Shown: positions 25,401 through 34,602, counted from the stretch's first letter. The stretch: DNA of 64,000 nt from Chitinophagales bacterium (GCA_017303855.1 JAFLBL010000021.1:1-64000), one strand, 5' to 3'. A program made the numbers and translations. Notes: generated from the letters alone by a model not told the origin.

Positions 25401-26063
25401 TTATTTTTTAATGCTGCCTATTAATTCCAGTACTTTCTTTGTTTCACTTTCCATAGTGGTGTAATCTTTGGCTTCCATCAGTTTTTTACTGATCAGCTTG
25501 CTGCCCATACCTACTGCACAAACACCGGCTTTGTACCAGCTTTCAATACTTTCCTTCGTGGTATCCACTCCACCGGTGGGCATGAACAACAGTTTAGGGA
25601 AGATATCTTTAATTGTGGTCAAAAACTCGGTTCCGAGCATATTTCCCGGGAATAATTTGATAAAACCAATACCGGCATTCTCCGCAGCGATGATCTCTGT
25701 AGGGGTCATACATCCGGGAGCATAGAAAATATCATTGGCCACACAATAGGCCGCTACATCCGGTACGAATCCCGGGCTCACGAGAAAGTCAGCTCCCGCT
25801 TCCATATAATCGGTAGCGTTTTTCATATTCTTGATGGTGCCTACACCCAGTAACAAACCGGGCATTGCTGCATTCCGCAGTTCCACCATTTTCTTAAAAT
25901 TACTCAGGGCCGCCTCTCCACGGTTGGTATATTCCACCGCTTTGATGCCGGCTTTATAGATCGCCTTCAATGTATCCAGACTCACTTCCTCACTGGGATT
26001 AAAGTAGAGGGGCAGGATACCCTGGGCGATGATGGCGTCGGTTATTTTTTTAGTGTTACTCAT
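25401..26063 (-). CDS. kdgA: KDPG/KHG aldolase
   Basis: Class I aldolase that splits 2-keto-3-deoxy-6-phosphogluconate into pyruvate and glyceraldehyde-3-phosphate, the last step of the uronate route. The 220-residue product has Glu45 in VEYTNRG, the phosphate/substrate motif GVGTIKN, SPGFVPD, PGCMTPTE, the Schiff-base Lys136 in FIKLFPG and the MPTGGVD phosphate loop. The ORF can be extended five codons to 26078; I start at MSNTKK. It lies between the yhcH-like gene and exuT. Confidence 0.93.
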   Translation of the reverse strand: MSNTKKITDAIIAQGILPLYFNPSEEVSLDTLKAIYKAGIKAVEYTNRGEAALSNFKKMVELRNAAMPGLLLGVGTIKNMKNATDYMEAGADFLVSPGFVPDVAAYCVANDIFYAPGCMTPTEIIAAENAGIGFIKLFPGNMLGTEFLTTIKDIFPKLLFMPTGGVDTTKESIESWYKAGVCAVGMGSKLISKKLMEAKDYTTMESETKKVLELIGSIKK

Positions 26064-26223
26064 AGTAGTGTAATTCAAAAGTCTAAATTAAAAAGTAAAA
26101 AAATCCTATAGTTCGAAGATGCTTAAAATCAATTCCAGTCTTAACTTATAATGACGAATAGTTCTCATGTAAAGGTTTCTCTGGTAATTTTAAATTGTTT
26201 CTCAGGAGGGACTCCCGACTGAA

Positions 26224-26673
26224 TCAAATCTTCACTTTAATAACTAATTTCTTCACCACACCTTCACTGATCATCGGTGCATGCACATCCTCCGGAAAGA
26301 AGATGGCAAACTGTCCATCAGTGAGCTGGAAGAAGGTGTCGGCTTTGTCGTGGTACAACTGCACATCTTTTTCATCATTGTATCCGCCGTTGGGTGTTAC
26401 ACATTTTTCCCGGGGTGTCCAGCCAATAGTCTCCACACCGCTGATACAAAGCTGAATGTCGATATTCTTATTATGACATTCAAATTTGGCCAGACTCGCT
26501 TCCGCTGTCTTGCCTTGCGCATTACTAAAGATCGCTTTCAATCCCTCACTGATCTCCTGCTTCCCGTCCGGCGCATTCGCCAGGTCAGTATTTTTGATGA
26601 AGGCGAAGGCTTTTTCGAAAAGCGGATGTACGGAGAAGTACTTAGGGGCGTTAGCTAAAGTATCTATGATCAT
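26224..26673 (-). CDS. YhcH/YjgK/YiaL family protein
   Basis: A 149-residue cupin-fold protein. The family signatures are FECHNKNIDIQLCISGVE in the middle and GQFAIFFPEDVHAPMI near the C-terminus, carrying the likely metal ligands (His and Glu/Asp). Relatives are found beside sialic acid, beta-galactoside and uronate genes. An anomerase/mutarotase-like or isomerase role on acidic sugars has been proposed, but I treat the function as open. Its position between the kinases and KDPG aldolase points to a uronate-related task. Gaps of about 150-175 bp on each side are larger than elsewhere in the operon. Confidence 0.85.
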   Translation of the reverse strand: MIIDTLANAPKYFSVHPLFEKAFAFIKNTDLANAPDGKQEISEGLKAIFSNAQGKTAEASLAKFECHNKNIDIQLCISGVETIGWTPREKCVTPNGGYNDEKDVQLYHDKADTFFQLTDGQFAIFFPEDVHAPMISEGVVKKLVIKVKI

Positions 26674-26765
26674 AAAATCGTATTAAGTAAAAATTCAAAA
26701 GTAAAAAGTCAAAAATCTTCAATTGAAGTGAATTAAATGTCGGGTGGCATTACTTTAGTTCGATG

Positions 26766-26822
26766 AGTCCTTCTAAAGAAGCATATGTTATTATAAGAAT
26801 ATATGCTTCTTTAGAACGGACT
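26766..26822. promoter_or_regulatory. Large stem-loop between kdgK and the yhcH-like gene
   Basis: The arms 26766-26786 (with TTCTAAAGAAGCATAT at its core) and 26801-26822 pair over 20-21 bp with one bulged C at 26817, around a 14-base AT-rich loop. It lies directly after kdgK in the transcript. No U run follows, so it could be an mRNA-stabilising or processing hairpin, or a small non-autonomous palindromic element. TAACTACTATC direct repeats (26821-26850) border it. Confidence 0.6.
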
Positions 26823-26848
26823 ACTAACTACTATCTGCTAACTACTAT

Positions 26849-27874
26849 CTATCTCTGTACACGACCAGACCCATCTCCCTTCATCAAATCCTTCACTTCG
26901 CCCAGTGTAGCATGATTCAGGTCACCTGGAATGGTATGCTTGAGGGCGGAAGCGGCTACGCCGAATTCAGCCGCATCGGGCATGGACATACCGGTAACGA
27001 GACCATAGATCAGTCCGCTGGCAAAGCTGTCGCCACTGCCTACACGGTCAACGATCCGTACATTGTATTTCTTGGTATGGTAGAAATCGGTTCCGTCATA
27101 AACCAGGGCACTCCAGCCATTATCACTGGCACTATGACTTTCACGCAGGGAAGAGGCGATGAATTTAAATCCGAATTTCGCTTTCATCTGCTGGAATACA
27201 TCTTTGTATCCATCCAGGTGCAATTCACCTTTGGTTACATCCGTTTCACCGGCTTTGAAGCCTAATGTGGTGTCGGCATCTTCTTCGTTACCGATACATA
27301 CATCTACAAAATGGCAGAGACGGGTCATTACTTCACGGGCTTTCTCCTTACTCCACAGTTTTTTGCGATAGTTCAGGTCGATACTGGTCGTGATGCCTTT
27401 GGCTTTTGCCGCTTTCAATGCAGCTTCGGCCAGGGCCGCGGCTTTATCACTCAGGGCAGGAGTGATACCGGTGGTATGGAACCAATCGGCGCCTTCAAAT
27501 ATTTTATCCCAGTCGAATTCATCCAGATTTACATCCGCGATAGACGCTCCGGCGCGGTCGTATACAACCTGTGATGCACGCATGGACGCTCCGGTTTCCA
27601 GGAAATAAATTCCGAGACGTTCACCGCCACGGGCAATGAACCGCGTATCCACACCGTAACGGCGGAGGTGATTGATAGCACTCTGGCCAATGGGGTTATT
27701 GGGTACTTTGGTAACAAATGTACCATTGAGACCATAGTTACACAAGGCTGCAGCCACATTGGCTTCACCACCACCATAGGTGATATCAAAGGTATCAGCC
27801 TGTACAAAGCGTTTGAAATCGGGGGTGGATAAACGCAGCATGATCTCACCGAGGGTTACTACTTTCTTGCTCAT
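26849..27874 (-). CDS. kdgK: 2-keto-3-deoxygluconate kinase (PfkB family)
   Basis: Phosphorylates KDG to KDPG with ATP. The 341-residue product starts KVVTLGEIMLRL and has the GGGEANVA sugar-binding motif. The second PfkB signature is DRVGSGDSFASGLIYG, with the catalytic Asp in GSGDS. Residues SIDLNYRKKLWS fit KDG kinases. A paralogue lies immediately upstream (27910-28926). This one has the more canonical nucleotide-binding residues and is followed by the large stem-loop. Confidence 0.9.
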   Translation of the reverse strand: MSKKVVTLGEIMLRLSTPDFKRFVQADTFDITYGGGEANVAAALCNYGLNGTFVTKVPNNPIGQSAINHLRRYGVDTRFIARGGERLGIYFLETGASMRASQVVYDRAGASIADVNLDEFDWDKIFEGADWFHTTGITPALSDKAAALAEAALKAAKAKGITTSIDLNYRKKLWSKEKAREVMTRLCHFVDVCIGNEEDADTTLGFKAGETDVTKGELHLDGYKDVFQQMKAKFGFKFIASSLRESHSASDNGWSALVYDGTDFYHTKKYNVRIVDRVGSGDSFASGLIYGLVTGMSMPDAAEFGVAASALKHTIPGDLNHATLGEVKDLMKGDGSGRVQR

Positions 27875-27909
27875 TTCGTCGATTTTTTTGTTGATTGAAT
27901 ATTGTCTTG

Positions 27910-28926
27910 TTAGTTGATTATGGGGTTTGCTAAATACGTTTTTATTTTTTCCACACTATTCTGCGTGGCATCGCCTTTTTCCTGGAGTTTGGCAAATGCG
28001 GCCGCTGCCGCATAACCGATTATCTCAGTAGCCGAATGCCCGGAACTGATGCCATAAATCAGACCGGCCATAAAGCAATCTCCACTACCGACTTTATCGA
28101 CCACTGAATGTGTTTGAAACAAAGGAGAAACCACTTGTCCGTCCCGCTTATCCAATGTGGCGAAATAACGGATATCGTCCGCCTGCCCGTCAAAACGGAA
28201 CGTATTGGCCACCCAATGACTGTGCGGATAACGCCGGAATATTTCCTGTGCGGTTTCAGTAGCATGGGCTGTATATTCCTTTGCGGCGATCAGGCTTTCA
28301 TGTAACGGGATACCCAACAGCGTATTGGCCGCCCAGATATTACCCATGATCACATTGCAGTATTGTACCAGTCCGGGCATTACTTCAATGGGTTCTTTTC
28401 CATATTTCCATAGCAGCGAGCGGAAGTTCAGGTCTACGGAGATGGTGATATTTTTTTTCTTCGCGGCTTCCAGTGCTTCCAGGCAGAGTGCGGCGGCAGA
28501 TGCACTCACGGCCGGGGCAATAGCGCTGAAATGAAACCAGGATACATCTTTGAGTATACTGTCCCAGTCCACAATACCGGTGCCCAGCGTGGAGAAAGAA
28601 GAATACTTCCGGTCAAAAACATTTTCATGACTCTTCATATCGGCGCCTTCTTTCAGGTAGTAGAGTCCGATGCGTTCACCGGAAAGAATGATGGAAGAAG
28701 TATCGATATGTTTCTGATCCAGGTAATCCCGGATATCTTTTGAAATAATATTGTCGGGTAAGGCGGTACAGTATTTTACCGGCAGCTGCCAGGTGGCTAA
28801 TGCGGTGGCTACATTCAGTTCCGCACCACCCACAAATACGGGCAGCTGGTTATGACGCAGCCATTCCCCGCCGTTGGCCGGCGGGAGACGCAGTAACAAT
28901 TCACCAAAACAGCATACTTTTTTCAT
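27910..28926 (-). CDS. Second PfkB-family sugar kinase (KDG kinase paralogue)
   Basis: The 338-residue product is paralogous to its neighbour. It begins KKVCCFGELLLRLPP and has GGAELNVATALA, SVDLNFRSLLWKYGKEP and DKVGSGDCFMAGLIYG with the catalytic Asp. The substrate may be KDG, a second 2-keto-3-deoxy acid, or a keto-uronate. The N-terminal Cys-Cys and shorter substrate lid differ from the other copy. It sits 35 bp before kdgK and one base after kduI, clearly in the same operon. Kinase identity is firm; substrate is inferred. Confidence 0.85.
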   Translation of the reverse strand: MKKVCCFGELLLRLPPANGGEWLRHNQLPVFVGGAELNVATALATWQLPVKYCTALPDNIISKDIRDYLDQKHIDTSSIILSGERIGLYYLKEGADMKSHENVFDRKYSSFSTLGTGIVDWDSILKDVSWFHFSAIAPAVSASAAALCLEALEAAKKKNITISVDLNFRSLLWKYGKEPIEVMPGLVQYCNVIMGNIWAANTLLGIPLHESLIAAKEYTAHATETAQEIFRRYPHSHWVANTFRFDGQADDIRYFATLDKRDGQVVSPLFQTHSVVDKVGSGDCFMAGLIYGISSGHSATEIIGYAAAAAFAKLQEKGDATQNSVEKIKTYLANPIIN

Positions 28927-28927
28927 A

Positions 28928-29830
28928 CTATATTAAAGTGGCAACAGGTGCCGGATCCATATCCGTGTACACTAAGTTTTCACCGGCCATGCCCCAGATA
29001 AATCCATAATTCGTGGTACCACAACCATAGTGGGTACTCCAGGGAGCAGAGATCACGGCTTCATTATTGGCCATCACGATATGACGGGTTTCTTTGGGAT
29101 TACCCATAAAATGCATGATGCGGTGTTCATCGGGCAGGTTGAAATAGAAATAGACTTCCATCCTGCGGGTATGTGTATGCGGTGGAATGGAATTCCAGAC
29201 ACTTCCTGGTGCCATCACCGTAAGCCCCATTACCAACTGACAGCTTTTTATGCCATCCAGGTGAATGTATTTATAAACGGTTCTTTTGTTCGCGGTTTCC
29301 GGAGCCCCTAATTCCACCGGGGAAGCCTGTTCCTTGGTAAACAAGGTAACCGGGTAAGCAGCATGCGCCGGTGAAGACAGCAGGTAAAATAATGCCGGGT
29401 TCTTTTTTGAAGCGGAGGCAAAACTTACAGTTTTGGTGCCTTTCCCCAGGTAGAGACAGGAGAGGGGTTCCACTTTGTATTTTTTACCATCTGCGGTTAC
29501 TGTTCCGGTACCCCCTACGTTGATGATCCCCATTTCTCTTCTTTCCAGGAAATAGTCAGCTCTCAGTTCGGGATGATTGGGCAGACTCACTGTTTTGTTG
29601 ACAGGCTTTACACCGCCAATGATCACCCGGTCATAATGTGAATACACGAGTTTGAGCGAATCGGCAGTCATCAGGTCTTTAACCAGAAAATTCTCTGCCA
29701 GCTTTTGTGTATCCAGCTGTTTGGTTTCTTCGGGCCCAATCGCAAAACGGATTTCCATTTCCCCATCCATATAGGTGTTGGATTTGTAATCCTTCAGTTG
29801 CGGGCTGTTATTTTTTGTCGTCTTTTTCAT
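28928..29830 (-). CDS. kduI: 4-deoxy-L-threo-5-hexosulose-uronate ketol-isomerase
   Basis: Isomerises 5-keto-4-deoxyuronate (from unsaturated galacturonate) to 2,5-diketo-3-deoxygluconate. The 300-residue cupin protein has the zinc-site motif PPHTHTRRMEVYFYF followed by HFMGNPKETRHIV, and the N-terminal DRVIIGG and ERREMGIINVGG signatures. It is about 20 residues longer than the E. coli enzyme (278), through a polar N-terminal extension. It is ten bases after kduD. Confidence 0.94.
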   Translation of the reverse strand: MKKTTKNNSPQLKDYKSNTYMDGEMEIRFAIGPEETKQLDTQKLAENFLVKDLMTADSLKLVYSHYDRVIIGGVKPVNKTVSLPNHPELRADYFLERREMGIINVGGTGTVTADGKKYKVEPLSCLYLGKGTKTVSFASASKKNPALFYLLSSPAHAAYPVTLFTKEQASPVELGAPETANKRTVYKYIHLDGIKSCQLVMGLTVMAPGSVWNSIPPHTHTRRMEVYFYFNLPDEHRIMHFMGNPKETRHIVMANNEAVISAPWSTHYGCGTTNYGFIWGMAGENLVYTDMDPAPVATLI

Positions 29831-29840
29831 GGTTTACATT

Positions 29841-30602
29841 TTAGCGGGCCATCCAGCCACCGTCTACAAACAGGATCGCGCCATTTACATAATCGGATGC
29901 GGAAGAAGCGAGGAATACAACGGGACCTTTAAAGTCGGCCGGTACGCCCCAGCGGCCAACAGGAATACGATCCAGGATCGATTTGCTTCTTTCCGGGTCT
30001 TCGCGAAGTGCCTGGGTATTATTGGTGGCGATATAACCGGGAGCGATGCCGTTTACACAAACCCCTTTGCTGCCCCATTCGTTGCCAAAAGCGCGCACCA
30101 GTCCGGCAACAGCGGACTTACTTGCTGTATAACCCGGTACATTGATACCACCCTGGAAACTCAGCAGCGAACAAGTGAAGATAATTTTACCACCACCATT
30201 CTCAATCATGTGTTTGCCGAATTCGCGGCCGATGATGAATTGCGCATCGAGATTGATGGCAATTACTTTATCCCAGTACTCATCGGGATGTTCCGCGGCG
30301 GGTTTGCGCATGATGATACCCGCGTTATTGACGAGGATATCAATTTTATTTTCGGCTTTTACTTTATTGATAAAGGCGTACAGTTCCTCACGGTTACCTA
30401 TATCCACTTTATGATAGGTGAATGTACGGCCGGTTGCTTCCACGAGTTCTTTGGTGGCGGAATAGTCATCCACAATGGAGGCCCCCACAATATTGGCACC
30501 TGCTTCGGCAAGAGCAAGAGCCATTCCCTGGCCGAGGCCGGTATCACATCCTGTAACTAAAGCTGTCTTGCCTGCGAGGTTGAATAAATCTAATGTTTGC
30601 AT
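29841..30602 (-). CDS. kduD: 2-deoxy-D-gluconate 3-dehydrogenase / DKI dehydrogenase
   Basis: NAD(P)-dependent short-chain dehydrogenase that reduces 2,5-diketo-3-deoxygluconate to KDG. The 253-residue product has the cofactor motif TGCDTGLGQG, NNAG at about 90, and the catalytic Ser, Tyr and Lys in CSLLSFQGGINVPGYTASK. A typical C-terminal DGGWMAR ends the protein, as in KduD. It lies nine bases after uxaC and ten before kduI. Confidence 0.92.
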   Translation of the reverse strand: MQTLDLFNLAGKTALVTGCDTGLGQGMALALAEAGANIVGASIVDDYSATKELVEATGRTFTYHKVDIGNREELYAFINKVKAENKIDILVNNAGIIMRKPAAEHPDEYWDKVIAINLDAQFIIGREFGKHMIENGGGKIIFTCSLLSFQGGINVPGYTASKSAVAGLVRAFGNEWGSKGVCVNGIAPGYIATNNTQALREDPERSKSILDRIPVGRWGVPADFKGPVVFLASSASDYVNGAILFVDGGWMAR

Positions 30603-30610
30603 AATTGGTA

Positions 30611-32056
30611 TTACTTAGAGGTTTCGGCTTTTGCAGTTTCGGGTTGATCGAGACTTTGCCAGTTGAAATAATTTTTTGCGTTGTTGTAACAGATGTCCTG
30701 TATGATCTGCCCGATCCAGGGAATATCATTGGGCAGTTCCCCGTTGTCTACTTCTTCTCCAAAGATATTGCACAATAAGCGGCGGAAGTACTCATGCCGC
30801 GGGAAAGAAAGGAAACTGCGGCTGTCGGTCAGCATGCCTACCATTTTACTGAGCAGTCCCATATTACTGAGGGCATTGATCTGCCTGGTCATGCCGTCTT
30901 TCTGATCCAGGAACCACCAGGCCGATCCCCATTGGATTTTGCCGGCGGCTGAACCATCATTAAAGTTGCCAATCATGGTGGCGAACAACTCATTATCGGC
31001 CGGGTTCAGGTTATAAATGATGGTTTTGGCCAGTGTATTGTTGCCATCCAGACGATCCAGGAATTTTGACAAGGCTCTTGCCTGGGAGAAATCACCGATG
31101 CTGTCCCAGCCGGTATCCGCACCCAGCTGACTGAGGCGACGGCTGTTATTGTTACGCAGGGCACCGAGATGGTATTGTTGTACAAACCCTTTTTCCCAAT
31201 CCCACTCGGCAAAATTCACCAGCATGGCTGATTTGAATTTGCGGTTTTCCGGCAGGCTGAGTTCGCCACCCGAACGGATTTTGGCAAAGATGCCGGCGAT
31301 TTCAGTACTGGTATAATCTTCCGCATATATTTCTTCCAGCCCGTGATCACTGATACTGCTCTGATTGGCCACAAAGAAATCGTGGCGTTTTTTCATAGCC
31401 GCCAGGTAATCATTATAAGTACTGATGGAAACATCAGCGGCTTTTTCCAGGGAAGTCAGGTAATTATTAAAACCAGCTGCAGAATCCACGTTCATCGCTT
31501 TATCGGGCCGGAATGCCGGTACTACTTTTACTTTCCAGCCACTCTCACGAATCTGCTGATGGTAGCCGAGGTTGTCAACCGGATCATCCGTGGTACAAAC
31601 CACTTTTACATTCATTCGTTCCAGCAAGCCGCGTACACTATATTCTTTTGTCTGGAGCAGACTGCCGGCTTTGTCATATACGGCTTTGGCCGTATCCGCA
31701 TTCAGTATTTCAGTGATGCCGAAATAGCGTTGGAGTTCCAGGTGGGTCCAGTGATATAACGGATTACGCAGGGTATAGGGCACTGTGGCCGACCAGGCCT
31801 GAAATTTTTCCCAATCGGATTTGTTGCCTGTAATATAGGATTCATCCACACCATTGGTACGCATCGCCCTCCATTTATAATGGTCGCCATTCAGCCATAC
31901 ACGGGTGATATTCTCAAATTGTTTATCCTCCGCCATTTCATTCGGCGGGAGGTGATTGTGATAATCAATAATGGGCATGTCTTTGGCATAGCCATGGTAG
32001 AGTTCCTGCGCCGTTTTATTGTGCAGCAGGAAGTTTTCGTCCAGGAACTTTTTCAT
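30611..32056 (-). CDS. uxaC: Glucuronate/uronate isomerase
   Basis: Converts D-galacturonate to D-tagaturonate (and glucuronate to fructuronate). The 481-residue product starts MKKFLDENFLLHN and shows the amidohydrolase-like metal motif PIIDYHNHLPP. Also present are the family segments VVCTTDDPVDNL and a C-terminal LTDSRSFLSFPRHEYFRRLLC. A longer frame to 32089 exists; I chose the internal ATG because it matches the family start. It is between the SDR gene and kduD. Confidence 0.94.
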   Translation of the reverse strand: MKKFLDENFLLHNKTAQELYHGYAKDMPIIDYHNHLPPNEMAEDKQFENITRVWLNGDHYKWRAMRTNGVDESYITGNKSDWEKFQAWSATVPYTLRNPLYHWTHLELQRYFGITEILNADTAKAVYDKAGSLLQTKEYSVRGLLERMNVKVVCTTDDPVDNLGYHQQIRESGWKVKVVPAFRPDKAMNVDSAAGFNNYLTSLEKAADVSISTYNDYLAAMKKRHDFFVANQSSISDHGLEEIYAEDYTSTEIAGIFAKIRSGGELSLPENRKFKSAMLVNFAEWDWEKGFVQQYHLGALRNNNSRRLSQLGADTGWDSIGDFSQARALSKFLDRLDGNNTLAKTIIYNLNPADNELFATMIGNFNDGSAAGKIQWGSAWWFLDQKDGMTRQINALSNMGLLSKMVGMLTDSRSFLSFPRHEYFRRLLCNIFGEEVDNGELPNDIPWIGQIIQDICYNNAKNYFNWQSLDQPETAKAETSK

Positions 32057-32104
32057 ACTGTTTCTTTTTATAGGTTGTGCACGCGGCACAAATACTTATT
32101 TCGG

Positions 32105-32920
32105 TTATACACCACTGAAAGCCGTAAACCCGCCGTCTACTTTTATGGAGGTACCGGTAACAAAAGAAGAGGCATCGCTCATCAGGTACACCAATGCCCC
32201 GCCCAGGTCATCCGGGTTTCCGAATTTTTTGAACGGGGTGCCTTTAATGATCAGGTTGCCTCGTTCAGACAGATTGCCCTTTCCGTCGGTCAGGAGCATC
32301 CGGTTTTGTTCAGTCAGAAAAAAACCGGGAATGATCGCATTCATCCGGATCTTATCCCCATAGCGGTTGGCCAGTTCTACGGCAAACCATTTATTATACA
32401 TTTCAATGGCCGCTTTACCCAGGCTATAGCCCATAACTTTGGTCAGCGTGCGATCCACACTCACCGACGAAATGTTCACGATACTGCCTCCGCCGTTTTC
32501 CGCAATGGCTTTGCCAAATACCAGGGTCGGGATGATACTGCCCCATACATTCATATCCAGCGCTTTTTTCATTCCGGCCGGACTCATTGAAAAAATATCA
32601 TCCGCTGGTTGCAGGATACCTTCTGGTACATTACCGCCTGCCCCATTCACCAGCCCGTCGATCTTGCCGTATTTCGCAATCATCTTATCCCGACAGGCGA
32701 TCAGTTGTGCCTCATCCTGCACATCCGCAATCAATACCATGGCTTCGCCACCGGCATCGGTGATCTCTTTCACCCGCTCTTCCGCTTTGGCCTGGTTTCT
32801 TCCCAATACTCCTACCGTAGCACCTGCTGCAGTGAGTGCTCTTAAAAATGCATGACCGAGTACACCGGTACCACCTGTTACTACAATTACTTTTCCTTTC
32901 AGTGAAAATAGCTGTTCCAT
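32105..32920 (-). CDS. SDR-family oxidoreductase, possible fructuronate reductase
   Basis: The 271-residue product has the Rossmann motif TGGTGVLG, NGAGG at about 91, and the catalytic Ser, Tyr and Lys in ISSVSVDRTLTKVMGYSLGK. The C-terminal half (FLTEQNRMLLTDGKGNLSERGNLI) resembles the SDR-type D-mannonate oxidoreductases of some bacteria that replace classical UxuB. No mannonate dehydratase (uxuA) is in the window, so the product of such a step would need a gene elsewhere. The alternative is a second keto-uronate reductase. Gene order (uxaA - SDR - uxaC) supports a uronate role. Confidence 0.8.
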   Translation of the reverse strand: MEQLFSLKGKVIVVTGGTGVLGHAFLRALTAAGATVGVLGRNQAKAEERVKEITDAGGEAMVLIADVQDEAQLIACRDKMIAKYGKIDGLVNGAGGNVPEGILQPADDIFSMSPAGMKKALDMNVWGSIIPTLVFGKAIAENGGGSIVNISSVSVDRTLTKVMGYSLGKAAIEMYNKWFAVELANRYGDKIRMNAIIPGFFLTEQNRMLLTDGKGNLSERGNLIIKGTPFKKFGNPDDLGGALVYLMSDASSFVTGTSIKVDGGFTAFSGV

Positions 32921-32935
32921 CAGTCGACTGTTTAT

Positions 32936-34582
32936 TTATAAAGAAACGCCTCTCTTCCAGGGAATAAAATCATCCTGGTTCAGCAATACCGCTTTGGGTA
33001 TAACTTCACCGCTGGCGGCTTTGATACAATACTCAAGAATGTCTTCTCCCATCTGAGGAATGGTTTTCTCCCCGTCAATAACCGGTCCGCAATCAATATC
33101 AATGATATCATTCATCCGCTTGGTGAGATTGCTGTTAGTGGAAACTTTGATGGTAGGACAAACCGGGTTACCGGTCGGTGTACCCAGTCCTGTTGTAAAA
33201 AGAATCAGGGTGGCACCACTGGCTGCTTTACCGGTTGTGGCTTCCACATCATTACCGGGCGTACATACCAGGCTCAGCCCGGGTTTCTTTACCACTTCGG
33301 TATAATCGAGTACATCCACAACCGGTGAAGTACCGCCTTTTAATGCAGCGCCATTACTTTTAATGGCATCGGTAATCAGGCCATCTTTGATATTGCCCGG
33401 CGAGGGATTCATATGGAAACCGCTGCCGGCTTTCTCCGCGGAATCGCTGTAAGCCGACATCAGTCTGATAAATTTCTTCGCGGATTCTTCTTCGATAGTC
33501 CGGTCTATCAGGTTTTGCTCAGCCCCGCAGAGTTCCGGAAATTCAGCTAACAGTACCTGGCCACCGAGTGCCACCAGCAGATCGGATGCGTAGCCAACCG
33601 CGGGGTTAGCGGATATGCCACTGAAGCCGTCACTGCCGCCACATTTCACGCCGAGACACATTTTATCAAGCGGGGCGGGCTGGCGTTCTGTTTTATTGGC
33701 TTCCACCAGTCCTTCAAAAGTTTTCCGGATAGCATCGCCGATCAGTTGCTCCTCACTTTGTGATTGCTGCTGTTCAAAAATAAACATCGGTTTATTGAAG
33801 CCGGGATTCAATGCTTTTAAATCATTCAGGAAATCCTGGGTTTGCAAATTCTGGCAACCGAGACTGAGTACCGTAACACCAGCCACATTGGGATGATCCG
33901 CATAGGCCGCCAGCAGTTTACTTAATACTGCGGCATCCTGACGTATACCACCACAACCTCCCTGGTGATTCAGGAATTTTATCCCATCCACATTTTTAAA
34001 AGGACGGTTACTGTTTTTTACAGCAGCAGCGGATGGAGCAAGGTTCACATGGCTAAGGTCTTCGCCTTTATTCAGGGCTTCCAGTAACTGGTGCGTATAG
34101 TTTTTATATTTATCAGTAACCGCATAACCAAGTTCATTGTGCATGGCTTCACGGATCACATCCATATTTCTGTTTTCACAGAAGACAGTGGGAACAAAGA
34201 GCCAGTAGTTCGCTGTACCCACACGTCCGTCCGCACGGTGATACCCGTTAAAAGTGCGGCCTTTGAATTTTGATACATCCGGTGCCTGCCAGGTATAATC
34301 TACTTTGCGGTAGGCATAAGGTTCTGCAGCGTGTTTGGTATTTTCGGTGGACATGCGTGCTCCTTGTGCGATATCCATCTGCGCTTTTCCAACCAATACA
34401 CCGTACATGGTGATTTCCTCGCCTTTCTTCATGTGCTGCATAAAGAATTTATGTTTGGCGGGAATGTCTTCCTGCATAACATACGTGGCACCTTCATATT
34501 GAATCGTCTGGCCTTTCGCCAGGTCTTTTAAGGCAACAATTACATTGTCTTTCGGATGAACTTTTAAAATGATCTGAGACAT
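32936..34582 (-). CDS. uxaA: Altronate dehydratase
   Basis: Dehydrates D-altronate to KDG. The 548-residue product has an N-terminal SAF domain (about 10-95) and a C-terminal UxaA domain. Features seen are FNGYHRADGRVGTANYWLFVPTVFC, HQGGCGGIRQDAA, GLKCGGSDGFSG-like VKCGGSDGFSGISANPAVG and the PGNDVEATTGKAASG segment. The usual length is about 495-550. It lies 16 bases after an SDR gene and 20 before uxaB, in order of transcription uxaB-uxaA-SDR-uxaC. Confidence 0.94.
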   Translation of the reverse strand: MSQIILKVHPKDNVIVALKDLAKGQTIQYEGATYVMQEDIPAKHKFFMQHMKKGEEITMYGVLVGKAQMDIAQGARMSTENTKHAAEPYAYRKVDYTWQAPDVSKFKGRTFNGYHRADGRVGTANYWLFVPTVFCENRNMDVIREAMHNELGYAVTDKYKNYTHQLLEALNKGEDLSHVNLAPSAAAVKNSNRPFKNVDGIKFLNHQGGCGGIRQDAAVLSKLLAAYADHPNVAGVTVLSLGCQNLQTQDFLNDLKALNPGFNKPMFIFEQQQSQSEEQLIGDAIRKTFEGLVEANKTERQPAPLDKMCLGVKCGGSDGFSGISANPAVGYASDLLVALGGQVLLAEFPELCGAEQNLIDRTIEEESAKKFIRLMSAYSDSAEKAGSGFHMNPSPGNIKDGLITDAIKSNGAALKGGTSPVVDVLDYTEVVKKPGLSLVCTPGNDVEATTGKAASGATLILFTTGLGTPTGNPVCPTIKVSTNSNLTKRMNDIIDIDCGPVIDGEKTIPQMGEDILEYCIKAASGEVIPKAVLLNQDDFIPWKRGVSL

Positions 34583-34602
34583 ATACTGCTGGTTTTTTAT
34601 TT

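Noticed and set aside
29829..30560. 243-codon plus-strand frame opposite kduD
   Set aside because: Antisense shadow of kduD, which has complete SDR motifs.
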